Shown piece after piece: positions 18,493 to 27,326 of a DNA stretch of 58,112 bases. Each line of letters starts with the position of its first letter. The stretch's first letter is position 1. The notes beneath the pieces are model-generated. The model did no database searches. It saw nothing but the letters and a program-made list of their open reading frames with translations, and was not told the DNA's origin. The translations under genes were made by a program, and so were the position numbers. The DNA is taken from positions 1 to 58,112 of the forward strand of contig CAZEMR010000013.1 of NCBI GenBank assembly GCA_964513465.1, read 5' to 3'. Source of the stretch: CAZEMR01 sp964513465 (lineage in GTDB: Bacteria > Bacteroidota > Ignavibacteria > Kapaibacteriales > UBA2268).

Positions 18493-18837
18493 TTATCCGG
18501 GAGGCCAATTCATTGGGCGTCCGCCGAGCAGGTGAAGATGTATGTGGAATACGGACTGCCCTGCCCCTTCGTTGCAATTCATAACCACGCGATATCCGCT
18601 TTCGTCTATGCCTTCCTCTTTTGCGATTTTTTTTGCTGTAAGGATAAGCCTGCCGAGCAGTTCGGCGTCGGAATCATCGGCGTCGTTGATGGTGGCGATA
18701 TGCTTTTTTGGGATTATGAGAATGTGAACCGGCGCCTGTGGGTTGATGTCTTTGAACGCGAGCACGCGGTCGTCTTCGTAGACGATGTCGGCGTTTATTT
18801 CGCGGTCGATAATTTTCTGAAAAATAGTATCGGACAT
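18493..18837 (-). CDS. HIT-family nucleotide hydrolase (HinT type)
   Basis: 114 residues, normal for HinT. The histidine triad HIHLHLL sits near 98-104, and the IFQKIIDREINADIVYEDD start and IPKKHI segment are typical. HIT enzymes hydrolyse AMP-lysine or nucleoside phosphoramidates in the cytoplasm. AAGGATTCAT precedes the ATG, giving a clear ribosome site. It forms its own unit, with terminators on both sides on the minus strand. Confidence 0.95.
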   Translation of the reverse strand: MSDTIFQKIIDREINADIVYEDDRVLAFKDINPQAPVHILIIPKKHIATINDADDSDAELLGRLILTAKKIAKEEGIDESGYRVVMNCNEGAGQSVFHIHLHLLGGRPMNWPPG

Positions 18838-18859
18838 ATGAATCCTTTCGTATAAAATT

Positions 18860-18894
18860 AAAAAAGCCCCCCGCCACTTAGCGGGCAGGGGGCT
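18860..18894 (-). terminator. Rho-independent terminator of the large T9SS gene
   Basis: On the minus strand AGCCCCC pairs with GGGGGCT, with a further GCG/CGC inner pairing, followed by TTTTTA. It starts about 24 bp after the stop codon of the 1546-residue gene. It also separates that transcript from the HIT gene. Confidence 0.85.
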
Positions 18895-18917
18895 GATTTT
18901 ATGGTCGTATCAGATGA

Positions 18918-21900
18918 TTATCTGATAAGGGTCATCTTGCCTGTCACAACTTCGTTGCCTGCGGTAAGTCTGTAGATATAGGTACCGCTGGAGGCTTTGG
19001 TTCCGTTCTCGAGCGTACCGTGCCATGTGACTTCATGGTGTGTTGCGCTGAGAGTTTCGTTCACGAGCGTTGCAATATGATTGCCGTAAACATCGAGTAC
19101 TTCGAGTTTAACGTGCTGCTGAACGGGAACGTTGAAGCCGATAACTGTGCTGTTGGTGAACGGATTGGGCTTGTTGGGCTCAATCGTCAGGCTAAGGGCT
19201 TTGTCGTACTTCTTGGTGATGACGTGCGATGTGTAGCAGCTCTGTGTACCGTCGCGGTCGAACTGACGGAGGCGATACTGATAAGTGGTATTGAGCGTAA
19301 CATCGGCGTCGAAGTAGTTGTAGTGGTTGGCTGCTTTGGTTGTGCCTTTACCTTCGACGAAGTCGAGGGTAGTCCATTCTTCGTTGTCGTTATTGTTGAA
19401 TACTCTTCTTTCGACATTGAAGCCTGCGTTGTTGATTTCCGAAGCAGTTTCCCAGAACAGGTCGATACCATTGGCTCGAACTTCGCCATCGAACGAAGTA
19501 AGCTCGACGGGAATGTCATCCGGGCATGGATTCTGTTCGTTGCTGGTGCCATAGGATTTCGGGCCGAAGTATGGCCGGATCATCGGAATCCATGTACCGC
19601 GCGAGAGAGTCGCTGTCATACCATCCGCCGGTGTGATACCGAAGTGATGGAGGTGAGCATATGCCGGGTTGCCGGCTGTGGGCATGAAATACATCCACTG
19701 GCCGTTGCCCATGGTATTTTCGAATGCGAAGTAGTTGTCGTTGATCAGGTTGTCGCCCGGGCCCACAACTCTGAACTGTTTGTCGATCATGAGGTGAGTA
19801 CCGGCCTGGCCGACTGGCTGATACGCATTGACGGGCGGGGGTATATAGATACGTGTGGTTCTCATACCCATGCGTGCTCTGGAGCCTGCCAGCTCGAGGC
19901 CTGTTTCGCCGAGCTGTGCGATCACTGCCCAGTAGCGTCCGGGAGCGAGCACGACCGGCTCGTCGAGCATATAAGTAATGTATTGGTCGAATAAGAGATC
20001 ATTGGGGTCTTCTACACCGATACCGCGCTGGCGCATGATGCGTGTGGCCTGGATGCGCTGCGAGGGCTGGTTGTCGCCGGTATAAACCGAGAGAAGAATC
20101 CAGTCGGGAGCTGAGTTCAGCTGACCGAAGAATGCTCTGTATCCGCGAATTGTATCAGTATTAGTAATGTCGAATCTCATAGCAATCTGGCCCGAACCGC
20201 TGCCGCCGCGATAACCTGCGGAATGCTGTTCGCCGTCCCAGTCGCCATTCTGGCCGCTGATATTTCCACGACCGCCCCATGCGAATCCGAACAGGTTGAG
20301 TCCGCGTCCGGGAATACCGGTGAAGTTAGGATCGGGAACGTCGTTGCGTGGCTGCTGAACCGGGTCGTATGCGAATACTTCGCCGAATTCGAGTCTGACG
20401 TCTGTGAATGTAGTGTCGTTCAGTGGCTCAAGGTCGCCGCCGGGCATGATAACCATAGCCTGGATGCGATACTGGCCGGGGCCGTTGAGCTTGGCGTTCC
20501 ATGCGGGAAGGGTCATTTCCTGCACGTGTTTTCTTCTCATGCCGGGGATGTTGACCGCGCGGCAGTAGAGAGGCCAGCCAATGAGCGATTCGCCGCGGCG
20601 TACTTTTGCTTTAAGTGTGAAGGGCGGTGCGTCGCGACTGGTGTTATTGCTGACTTTGACGATGATCGGCACGTCTGTGGCCTGGGATGCCGGAGCAACC
20701 GTATAGGGCCAGTGAATCTTGACAGCCGAAATAGCAAGGTCTGTCACCTCTGTCGGGGTCAGTATTTTGATATTGTCGATAAAGAACGGATCGTCATCAT
20801 CGGGAATCAGGATCGGGTTGCCTTTTCTGATTTTATCGTTCGATGCGTATACTTTGATTCTGAAGCGGAAGTTTCTGGCGCCGTCATTTCTGTAGTTAAT
20901 GAAGGTATCCGGAATTTCCACAAAGAATCTTTCATATTCGAAATCGATACCGTCGTCGAATACATTCGGGCGAAGTCCGCCATATTCGGGTGCTTCGGGC
21001 GGAGCGAGAGCGGAGTCTTTATCTTCCTCGAGGAAGCCTCTCTTATATCCGCCGGCGCCGAACAGCGAGAATGCGGGCATACCGGTTTCGGGGTCAGCTC
21101 CGTCACGCCGTGGGTGGTTTCTCCAGCGGTCGTCGGGAATGTTTGTAATATAATTAAGCTGGTCGGGGCTGGGAAGCGCCAGCTCGACAGCGATTTCGTC
21201 GGTAAAGCGTGCAGCAGAGTATGCATAATTGGTCCAGTTCGAGAATTCATCGGAATTGACGATTGTTCTCGGTTCGGGGCCGATAAGCTGTTGGTCGCAC
21301 CATCCGCGGGGCCAGTCGTCCTGGCGGACAGTTCTCTGAATTGAGAACGAAAGCACTGCGCCGTATTTGCCGCGCATATCGATCGGGAACGAACGGAGTT
21401 CGTCGCCGCCGGGATATGAATCGGGTTCGCTTCTGTCGAGCTTGATACGGTTCAGGCGGATGACAGGCGAATTCAGGCGATAGTTTTCGTTATTGGCCGC
21501 TACGTATTCTCCACGGGGAGGAAGCGGGTAGTTTGATACTTCGGAGCCGGGTGCGACTTCGCCTTCGATATTAACCCATTTATAAACCGAGGGCATCGGC
21601 ACGCGGTTGATAATGTGGAATTCGGTGACGTCGTCTTCGAAGTCTTTAAGGCGATTCATCACGAACAGGCGGACGCTTGCGGTATCGTCGAAGGGCCATT
21701 CGTCGCCCAGGCTTTCGCCGGTGCTCGGATTGGTCGGATCTGCGACGATGAATGCGCGCATACGGCCGATCTGGTTCTCAACAAATTCGTTCGGCTCGAA
21801 TGGCGGGAAGTAGACCTGGACGAATCCGTAAGGGGGAATACCGTTGTATCCTTCTTCGCCGGGGAAGTCCATAGGTTCTGCTGTATAGTTGCCATTGTCG

Positions 21901-23558
21901 CTTTCGACGCGTGAGTATCTTACTTTCACGTCTGCGTCGCCGGTACATTCTTCGGTTCTGTCGTCCGGAAGCGAGAGGCATGTGGAGTCGATCGGCACCA
22001 CGCGGTTATAAATAATTCTGCCATTGGCTTCGTTGACGATTCTGAAACGCGAACGGAAATTCAGTTCCTGTGGCACAAAGTTGACGCCGCTGGGACCCTG
22101 TACCTCGTTGGTCAGGTTCTGAACGATTGCCACGGGCTGGATTGCGCCGATTCTTTCGTTGCCTGCGAGCAGCTCGAAGTCGTTAACCTCTGTGGACGGC
22201 ACCTGCTCGGTATAATCGAGCGATGCGTTATCGTTCAGTTCACGCACGCGATACTGGATATCTACCACTCGCAGCGAGTTTTGCCATTGTTTGAATTTTA
22301 CGGCAAGCTGGTTGTGGGGATACACCGAGTTCGGGTTTGCATAATTCTGGTAGTAATGTGTTACCTGGTCGTATGCTCCTGCCCAGGGCAGTTCCGGCTC
22401 ATCGGATATGCCATAGTTTGTATGGCGGGCATAGCCGCGAACGCCACATGCGGTGTTGTAGCGGAATATCGTGCTTGCGGGCACGCCGCGGCCGTTTACG
22501 ATTGCAACGCCGTCGAAGCGTTCGAAGGTAACAGTCACGCTGCTGTCCAGGCGATTAAGCAGCACCTGGGCATTGGCAGAGATATAATTCTGCATACCGG
22601 GACGGAGGTCGAACGGGCCGTTATAGTTGCCATAAGGAGTTCCGAGTCCTCTGACCGGCGCAATGTTTACGAAATAAACAATAAGCGTATTGTTGTCTGC
22701 CGAGCGTTTGAAATAAACCTTACCGAAGTCTTCCGGCTGGTTCATGTTTTTGTCAAACTGCGAAAGGTGAAGGTCGCCGAAGAAGGGCGCGATCACTGCT
22801 GCGCGGTTGGGCAGATTGTTCAGGGGGCCGCCTCTCCTGCGGATACCGCCGGTGGTGTTATCCGGGTCTCCGCCGAGCACTGCATATGTATAACCGAAGT
22901 CGTCGGCAAGCTGATCGTTAAGACCATCGCCGGTGCGGTTGCGCTGGAACCAGTCCAGGCTCATCGGGTCATATGCGCTGTTCGATCCCTGAGGGATAGT
23001 GCGATCGCCACTGGTGTTGTAGAAATATCTTCTGTTTGTCAGAGCGATAATACCGTTGGTCGACACATAGAAGCTGTCGAAACGGATACCGTTGAAAAAG
23101 AAGGGGAAGCCGATCGGTATCGGGCCGGCGATAGCGTCGTCGGTCGAGTCGATCGGTGTATCAAAGAAGTCATCCGCGGGATTGCGGAAGAAGCGGAGAC
23201 CTTCCTGAGGATTGTTTGCCCAGTAGCTCTGGGGGACAATTCTCGGACCAGCTTCTATTCTTCTCCACCGTGTCGGCTCATCGGTGGTGTCCACGATGTC
23301 CGGGAACGGGCGCCATTTGTCGGGAGCTTCGTCGTCGGAATCCACAAAGTAGTATCCCGTCGAGATTGCTGCCTGATTTTTCGGGTTGCCCAGCTCGCTG
23401 AACGGATAGGGGAAGCTAGTGTTGTATCTGAACGGGTTAGGTTCAAAGAAGGCACTCCTGCGCAGAAGCTCGTCCTCGGTCTGCTTTCCGTCTTTTGCGT
23501 AAGTAACGGTTGCGACCATGGCCAGCGCCACTGCAAATAGTAAAAAGAACCTTTTCAT
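18918..23558 (-). CDS. Large secreted protein with C-terminal T9SS type A sorting domain
   Basis: 1546 residues from the ATG at 23558, preceded by GGGGTG; a signal peptide follows at once (MKRFFLLFAVALAMVATVTYA). The frame is open ten codons upstream, without a signal sequence. A nidogen-like segment with FYVSTNGIIAL lies near 162-172. The long middle is rich in Asp, Asn, Pro and Arg with no domain I recognise. An FN3-like domain (about 1350-1455; FWETASEINNAGFNVERR) leads into the sorting domain (about 1460-1546) with EPNKPNPFTNST and a KMTLIR end. By family knowledge the protein crosses the outer membrane through the Por/T9SS machinery and stays on the surface or is released. A perfect 8-bp hairpin overlaps its stop codon. 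Confidence 0.88.
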   Translation of the reverse strand: MKRFFLLFAVALAMVATVTYAKDGKQTEDELLRRSAFFEPNPFRYNTSFPYPFSELGNPKNQAAISTGYYFVDSDDEAPDKWRPFPDIVDTTDEPTRWRRIEAGPRIVPQSYWANNPQEGLRFFRNPADDFFDTPIDSTDDAIAGPIPIGFPFFFNGIRFDSFYVSTNGIIALTNRRYFYNTSGDRTIPQGSNSAYDPMSLDWFQRNRTGDGLNDQLADDFGYTYAVLGGDPDNTTGGIRRRGGPLNNLPNRAAVIAPFFGDLHLSQFDKNMNQPEDFGKVYFKRSADNNTLIVYFVNIAPVRGLGTPYGNYNGPFDLRPGMQNYISANAQVLLNRLDSSVTVTFERFDGVAIVNGRGVPASTIFRYNTACGVRGYARHTNYGISDEPELPWAGAYDQVTHYYQNYANPNSVYPHNQLAVKFKQWQNSLRVVDIQYRVRELNDNASLDYTEQVPSTEVNDFELLAGNERIGAIQPVAIVQNLTNEVQGPSGVNFVPQELNFRSRFRIVNEANGRIIYNRVVPIDSTCLSLPDDRTEECTGDADVKVRYSRVESDNGNYTAEPMDFPGEEGYNGIPPYGFVQVYFPPFEPNEFVENQIGRMRAFIVADPTNPSTGESLGDEWPFDDTASVRLFVMNRLKDFEDDVTEFHIINRVPMPSVYKWVNIEGEVAPGSEVSNYPLPPRGEYVAANNENYRLNSPVIRLNRIKLDRSEPDSYPGGDELRSFPIDMRGKYGAVLSFSIQRTVRQDDWPRGWCDQQLIGPEPRTIVNSDEFSNWTNYAYSAARFTDEIAVELALPSPDQLNYITNIPDDRWRNHPRRDGADPETGMPAFSLFGAGGYKRGFLEEDKDSALAPPEAPEYGGLRPNVFDDGIDFEYERFFVEIPDTFINYRNDGARNFRFRIKVYASNDKIRKGNPILIPDDDDPFFIDNIKILTPTEVTDLAISAVKIHWPYTVAPASQATDVPIIVKVSNNTSRDAPPFTLKAKVRRGESLIGWPLYCRAVNIPGMRRKHVQEMTLPAWNAKLNGPGQYRIQAMVIMPGGDLEPLNDTTFTDVRLEFGEVFAYDPVQQPRNDVPDPNFTGIPGRGLNLFGFAWGGRGNISGQNGDWDGEQHSAGYRGGSGSGQIAMRFDITNTDTIRGYRAFFGQLNSAPDWILLSVYTGDNQPSQRIQATRIMRQRGIGVEDPNDLLFDQYITYMLDEPVVLAPGRYWAVIAQLGETGLELAGSRARMGMRTTRIYIPPPVNAYQPVGQAGTHLMIDKQFRVVGPGDNLINDNYFAFENTMGNGQWMYFMPTAGNPAYAHLHHFGITPADGMTATLSRGTWIPMIRPYFGPKSYGTSNEQNPCPDDIPVELTSFDGEVRANGIDLFWETASEINNAGFNVERRVFNNNDNEEWTTLDFVEGKGTTKAANHYNYFDADVTLNTTYQYRLRQFDRDGTQSCYTSHVITKKYDKALSLTIEPNKPNPFTNSTVIGFNVPVQQHVKLEVLDVYGNHIATLVNETLSATHHEVTWHGTLENGTKASSGTYIYRLTAGNEVVTGKMTLIR

Positions 23559-23677
23559 AAAAACACCCCAATTAAATAAATAAAACAAAAATAATGTATT
23601 TGGGAAATAGTAAATATATTTATCAAGTCAGTTAATTCTTTCTTCAGTTATTTCATCTGTTTTGCTGCGCGCATTGT

Positions 23678-25375
23678 TTATCTTTTGAAGCGCCAGCCTT
23701 TGTCTTCGTATTCGAATACCCATCCGACTATTTTGCCGCCGTCGATATTCTGGAAATTATCCCAGTAATCGCGGGTATAAGTATATCTCGATCCGGTTTC
23801 GTCGGCTGGGATTGCTTCCGCCTGGGCGATTATTTCGCCGAAGCGTTTCTGCCAGCTTTCGAAATTCGATGTGCGCAGATCGATCCAGCCTTCGAAGCAC
23901 CAGTGCTCGAGGTTTTCGGGTGTCAGCTCGTATTTGTCCTGACCGCGGCGCACCGGGATCTTGACTTCTTTTCCGCGAAGATATTTATCGCCCGAGCGGA
24001 GCAGGATAACGAGTCCGATCGAGAGCATCTGCGAGCGGAGTTCCTGGTTGGATTCGACCAGTTGCTGCGCTTTTTCGGAAATTTCTTCAGCGCTCATTTC
24101 GACTGCTTTTTTCATCGAGCCGGCGATAAGCTTCAGAAGGTGCGCTTCATAAAGCAGTTTCGAGAGTCTGGGCGGGCCGAGCAGCTCGAATGCAACGCTG
24201 TCTACTCCGTGCTCTTTTTCGAGCTGGCTGATTTTGTCCATAGCCACATTGCGGAGCATACCGCCGCGGTATGTGGGGCCGAGTGTTGTGCCGTCGAGTC
24301 CCTGGATAACGTCGCGTCCGGTGGCGCCGCCTTTGATTTCGTGGACTGCGTATTCGGCGATTTCCTCTGGGGTGACGATTTCCATTTGGCCGAGTGCGCT
24401 GATAGCCTGGAATTCGCCTCGCGAGAATATGCCGTTTTCGCCTGTGTCGATATATACGGATTTATAATCCTGTCCGGTGTTGCTGATGCCTGTGTCTTCG
24501 TCGAATACGAAGTCGCCCTGGGCGTTGCGTGCGTTGTTCAAGGGCATATCGACCAATGCGATGGGCTGGCCTTTTTTCATGACCTTATCATATACGATGC
24601 GTTTCCATGCAATCGCTGCGGTCGGTTTGATTTCCTTGACCAGCGGCGCATTCGGCGTGCGGGCCAGCAGGAACAGCAGCAATGTGTGCGCGCCTGCGAC
24701 GGCGGTCTTGCTGAGCAGCACTCTCGAGGGGCGTTCCTCGCTGTGGGTATAGGGTATATTCATGCCCATACCGCCGGTGCCGCTGGTACCGATTTTGACA
24801 TACATTGTGCTGCCTGCATCGGTCAGGCTGCGGGTCAGAATCTGCACGTGGCGGATTAGCTGCGGGATGTATGTACTCGCCAGGAGCTGCTCTACCTGCT
24901 GGCTGGAGACAGTGCCTGCGTCGAGGTCTTTCATCATATTATAAGTGGTATTATAAATATCCAGATAGGCAATTGCCGTTGCAGTATTGATGCAGTCGAT
25001 CACCACGTCCGGCTTGTTGTCATTAATCATGCGATACAGCGCCGAATTGTCCAGGATATTCTGGTCCAGCTCGTTGAAAATGTCGCGGATAACGCCTTTG
25101 CGGTCGTTGTCGCGGCTGAGCACTTCGAACCAGTTTTCGTCTTTCCATGATTCGCGGGTAAATATATTGCCCCAGAGCGGTTTGAACATATCCGGATTCG
25201 CATTCGGATATTCCTTTCTCAGTTGATTGCAAGCGTCTTCTGCTTCTGATTTTTTCAGTGAGGTGACTAATAGCTGTGCAGGATTGTTTTCCATCAGCTT
25301 CCTGCAGATGGCTGCGCCTACGAGGCCCCAGCCGCCAAGCACCAGAATTCTTGATCCTTCGATTTTCATATTCAT
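23678..25375 (-). CDS. Large NAD(P)-dependent Rossmann-fold oxidoreductase, substrate unknown
   Basis: 565 residues, about twice the size of an ordinary short-chain dehydrogenase. The N-terminus has a dinucleotide-binding loop, ILVLGGWGLVGAAICRKL (about 10-27), followed by VVIDCINTATAIAYLD near 125, typical of extended SDR/epimerase-like proteins. GTSGTGGMGMNIPYTHSEE near 197 replaces the usual catalytic Ser region, and no clear YxxxK pair is visible. The C-terminal 200 residues (MKKAVEMSAEEISEKAQQL and after) are helical and unlike classical SDRs. It is cytoplasmic, with no signal. It stands alone after a 479-bp non-coding region with a hairpin in its 5' leader. Two in-frame ATGs are six bases apart. 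Confidence 0.65.
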   Translation of the reverse strand: MNMKIEGSRILVLGGWGLVGAAICRKLMENNPAQLLVTSLKKSEAEDACNQLRKEYPNANPDMFKPLWGNIFTRESWKDENWFEVLSRDNDRKGVIRDIFNELDQNILDNSALYRMINDNKPDVVIDCINTATAIAYLDIYNTTYNMMKDLDAGTVSSQQVEQLLASTYIPQLIRHVQILTRSLTDAGSTMYVKIGTSGTGGMGMNIPYTHSEERPSRVLLSKTAVAGAHTLLLFLLARTPNAPLVKEIKPTAAIAWKRIVYDKVMKKGQPIALVDMPLNNARNAQGDFVFDEDTGISNTGQDYKSVYIDTGENGIFSRGEFQAISALGQMEIVTPEEIAEYAVHEIKGGATGRDVIQGLDGTTLGPTYRGGMLRNVAMDKISQLEKEHGVDSVAFELLGPPRLSKLLYEAHLLKLIAGSMKKAVEMSAEEISEKAQQLVESNQELRSQMLSIGLVILLRSGDKYLRGKEVKIPVRRGQDKYELTPENLEHWCFEGWIDLRTSNFESWQKRFGEIIAQAEAIPADETGSRYTYTRDYWDNFQNIDGGKIVGWVFEYEDKGWRFKR

Positions 25376-25511
25376 ACCAATTATTTAATATTAATCCAAT
25401 TACGGTAATACTCGCAATTCCCTAAAATAAGAAATATATAAACCTATTGCAAAAGATTAATATCCACATTTTTGGTTTATCAATCCCCGGTTTTTCGTTT
25501 CGCGGAATTTT

Positions 25512-25533
25512 TCGGTCTGCTTTGGCAGACCGA
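25512..25533. other. Perfect 9-bp hairpin with 4-base loop in intergenic DNA
   Basis: TCGGTCTGC pairs with GCAGACCGA around TTTG (CAAA on the minus strand). It lies about 137 bp upstream of the Rossmann-fold oxidoreductase ATG. No T-run follows it on either strand, so it is a poor intrinsic terminator. It may be an RNA structure in the 5' leader or an operator. Confidence 0.4.
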
Positions 25534-25638
25534 CACCCGATTTTCAAAGAACTTATGCGATTTCTCGCTTTTTCGAATCTTTTGATTTTTATATAGTTTG
25601 CTTTTTTATGCGCTTTTTGTCTCTATTGCTGATAACAG

Positions 25639-25684
25639 TGACACATTAGTTGCGAAAAGGTCTCAGGATTTTTTCGATTTTTTT
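25639..25684. repeat. 46-bp direct repeat, copy 1
   Basis: Starts TGACACATTAGTTGCG and ends in a T-run. It is 41/46 identical to the copy at 25801-25846, the last 26 bases being exact; all five differences are transitions. The copies are 162 bp apart in the same orientation. Confidence 0.75.
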
Positions 25685-25800
25685 TCCACATTTGACCTTT
25701 TATTCACCTTTTTCTCTATATATTGCTAAATATTAATATTAAATTAATTTTCAGTTAATATTATCGTAAATTTTATTCATTTCGCTTCTCAGAAATACAA

Positions 25801-25846
25801 TGACACATCAACCGCAAAAAGGTCTCAGGATTTTTTCGATTTTTTT
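25801..25846. repeat. 46-bp direct repeat, copy 2
   Basis: Starts TGACACATCAACCGCA and shares the exact 26-base end GGTCTCAGGATTTT... with copy 1. It ends 8 bp from the stop codon of the MATE gene, so copy 2 may belong to that gene's 3' end. Confidence 0.75.
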
Positions 25847-25854
25847 CATTTTTT

Positions 25855-27204
25855 TCATACTTTTTTATTAAGCCACTTCCTTTTATACAAATGATAGTTC
25901 CCGACGATGGCGAATACTATCTGGCTTGCGAATATTCCCCACCAGATGCCCAGGTGCTCCATACCCAGCGGAAAGGCCATCAGCCACACCAGCGGCAATT
26001 GCACTCCGAGTAGTATCGCCGCCACTATTACCAGGCTGCGAACCGTATCCCCTGCCCCGGTTATTATCCGGGTGGATATTATTCCGGTTACGAAGAATAT
26101 ATATGTAAATACCATAATTCGCAAATATGTATGCGCGATTTCGACTATCTCCGGGTCGGGGGTGAATATTCTTACAAAATGGTCGCCGAACATGAATATC
26201 ACCGTGCCGAGCACTGCGATCAGCACTCCGAGCTGCGACAGCGCCGATTTGTAGTATCGGAATATGCGCGAGATTTTCCCGGCGCCGATGTTCTGCCCGG
26301 CGATTATTTCCATGGCCGTGCCTACGGCGAACACCGTCATGAATACGAAAAGATCGACCTTCAGGCCCAGCGTATATCCCGCCACAACAGCCGTGCCAAA
26401 CATATTCGCTATGGTAAACAGCACTATGCGGTTGATGCTGACCGAGAATAACTGGAGCGATACCGGCACTCCGAGCTTCAGTATGCGGACGAATATATCC
26501 ATGCGCAGCCGCAGGTCGCTAAGATGGAATTCGATGGGGGTATATTTCATCCGGATGCTTATCAGCGCAACTATTACTGCGGTGAACTGCGATATTGCTG
26601 TGGCCGTGCCCGCTCCGACTATGCCCATTTCGGGGAATATCCAGATTCCGAATATCAAAAGCGGCGAGATTATTGCGTTCAGCACTGTCGAGATGAGCAT
26701 CACTACCATCGGGAATATCGAATTGCCGGTGGAGCGCACTATTGCGTTGATCTGGAACATCAGAAAAAAGAAGGGTATGCCGAATACTATCGCGGTCATA
26801 TAATCAATCACCAGATCGTATTCCGCGCCGGAGATAGACATCAGTCCGAGCAGCGGAGTCAGGGCCAGCCAGAATCCTGCAGCAATAGCGGTGGCGGCTA
26901 TGAACATCATTATCAGCGACTGGGTGGCTACCTTGTTGGCCTCGGCCATTTCGCCCTCGCCGAATCGCCGGGCGATTATCACCGCCGAGCCAACGCCGAA
27001 GCCGCTGCCGAGGGTAAACATGAAGAATATGAATTGCTCGCTGATGCCCACAGCCGCTATAGCTGCCGCCCCAAGCCGGCTGACGTAGTATGTGTCGACC
27101 CAGGTATAGAAATTCTGCACCAGAAAGCTGACAATCAGCGGAAATGAAAATTTGCGAAGCGATGAATCTATTTCGCCGCTGATTAAATCAATTTTTTTCT
27201 TCAT
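25855..27204 (-). CDS. MATE-family efflux transporter
   Basis: 449 residues with about twelve hydrophobic helices in two similar halves. FPLIVSFLVQNFYTWVDTYY at the N-terminus and the GIPFFFLMFQINAIVRSTGN segment in the middle are typical of MATE proteins. These inner-membrane antiporters export drugs, toxins or lipid-linked molecules using Na+ or H+. The start MKKKIDLISGEIDSSLRKF is normal for the family. It is divergent from the membrane glycosyltransferase at 27327 and separated from the next minus-strand gene by the 479-bp region. The substrate cannot be told from sequence. Confidence 0.93.
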   Translation of the reverse strand: MKKKIDLISGEIDSSLRKFSFPLIVSFLVQNFYTWVDTYYVSRLGAAAIAAVGISEQFIFFMFTLGSGFGVGSAVIIARRFGEGEMAEANKVATQSLIMMFIAATAIAAGFWLALTPLLGLMSISGAEYDLVIDYMTAIVFGIPFFFLMFQINAIVRSTGNSIFPMVVMLISTVLNAIISPLLIFGIWIFPEMGIVGAGTATAISQFTAVIVALISIRMKYTPIEFHLSDLRLRMDIFVRILKLGVPVSLQLFSVSINRIVLFTIANMFGTAVVAGYTLGLKVDLFVFMTVFAVGTAMEIIAGQNIGAGKISRIFRYYKSALSQLGVLIAVLGTVIFMFGDHFVRIFTPDPEIVEIAHTYLRIMVFTYIFFVTGIISTRIITGAGDTVRSLVIVAAILLGVQLPLVWLMAFPLGMEHLGIWWGIFASQIVFAIVGNYHLYKRKWLNKKV

Positions 27205-27326
27205 TATTTACTGTTACTTAACTATAATTGCATAAATTGTTAATCGCCCGGGGCACGGGTTTGCAAACGCTTTTACGGCCCGATATATAAATATTTATTT
27301 TTCAGAGAATTAAACAGTTGTAAGCT

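Larger units (their letters stand above)
25376..25854. other. 479-bp intergenic region with hairpin and direct repeat
   Basis: AT-rich, poly-T-rich stretch between the MATE gene and the Rossmann-fold oxidoreductase, both on the minus strand. It contains two copies of a 46-bp repeat (25639-25684 and 25801-25846) and a perfect 9-bp hairpin (25512-25533). No open frame, tRNA or recognisable transposon end is seen. The promoter of the oxidoreductase must lie here; a small RNA is possible but unproven. Confidence 0.6.

Noticed and set aside
20223..21344. 373-codon plus-strand open frame
   Set aside because: Also antisense to the 18918-23558 gene and without any family motif.
22281..23540. 419-codon plus-strand open frame opposite the large T9SS gene
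   Set aside because: It is fully antisense to a gene with signal peptide and sorting domain; its product is Val/Cys/Ala-rich with no recognisable motif, as expected from codon bias on the other strand.
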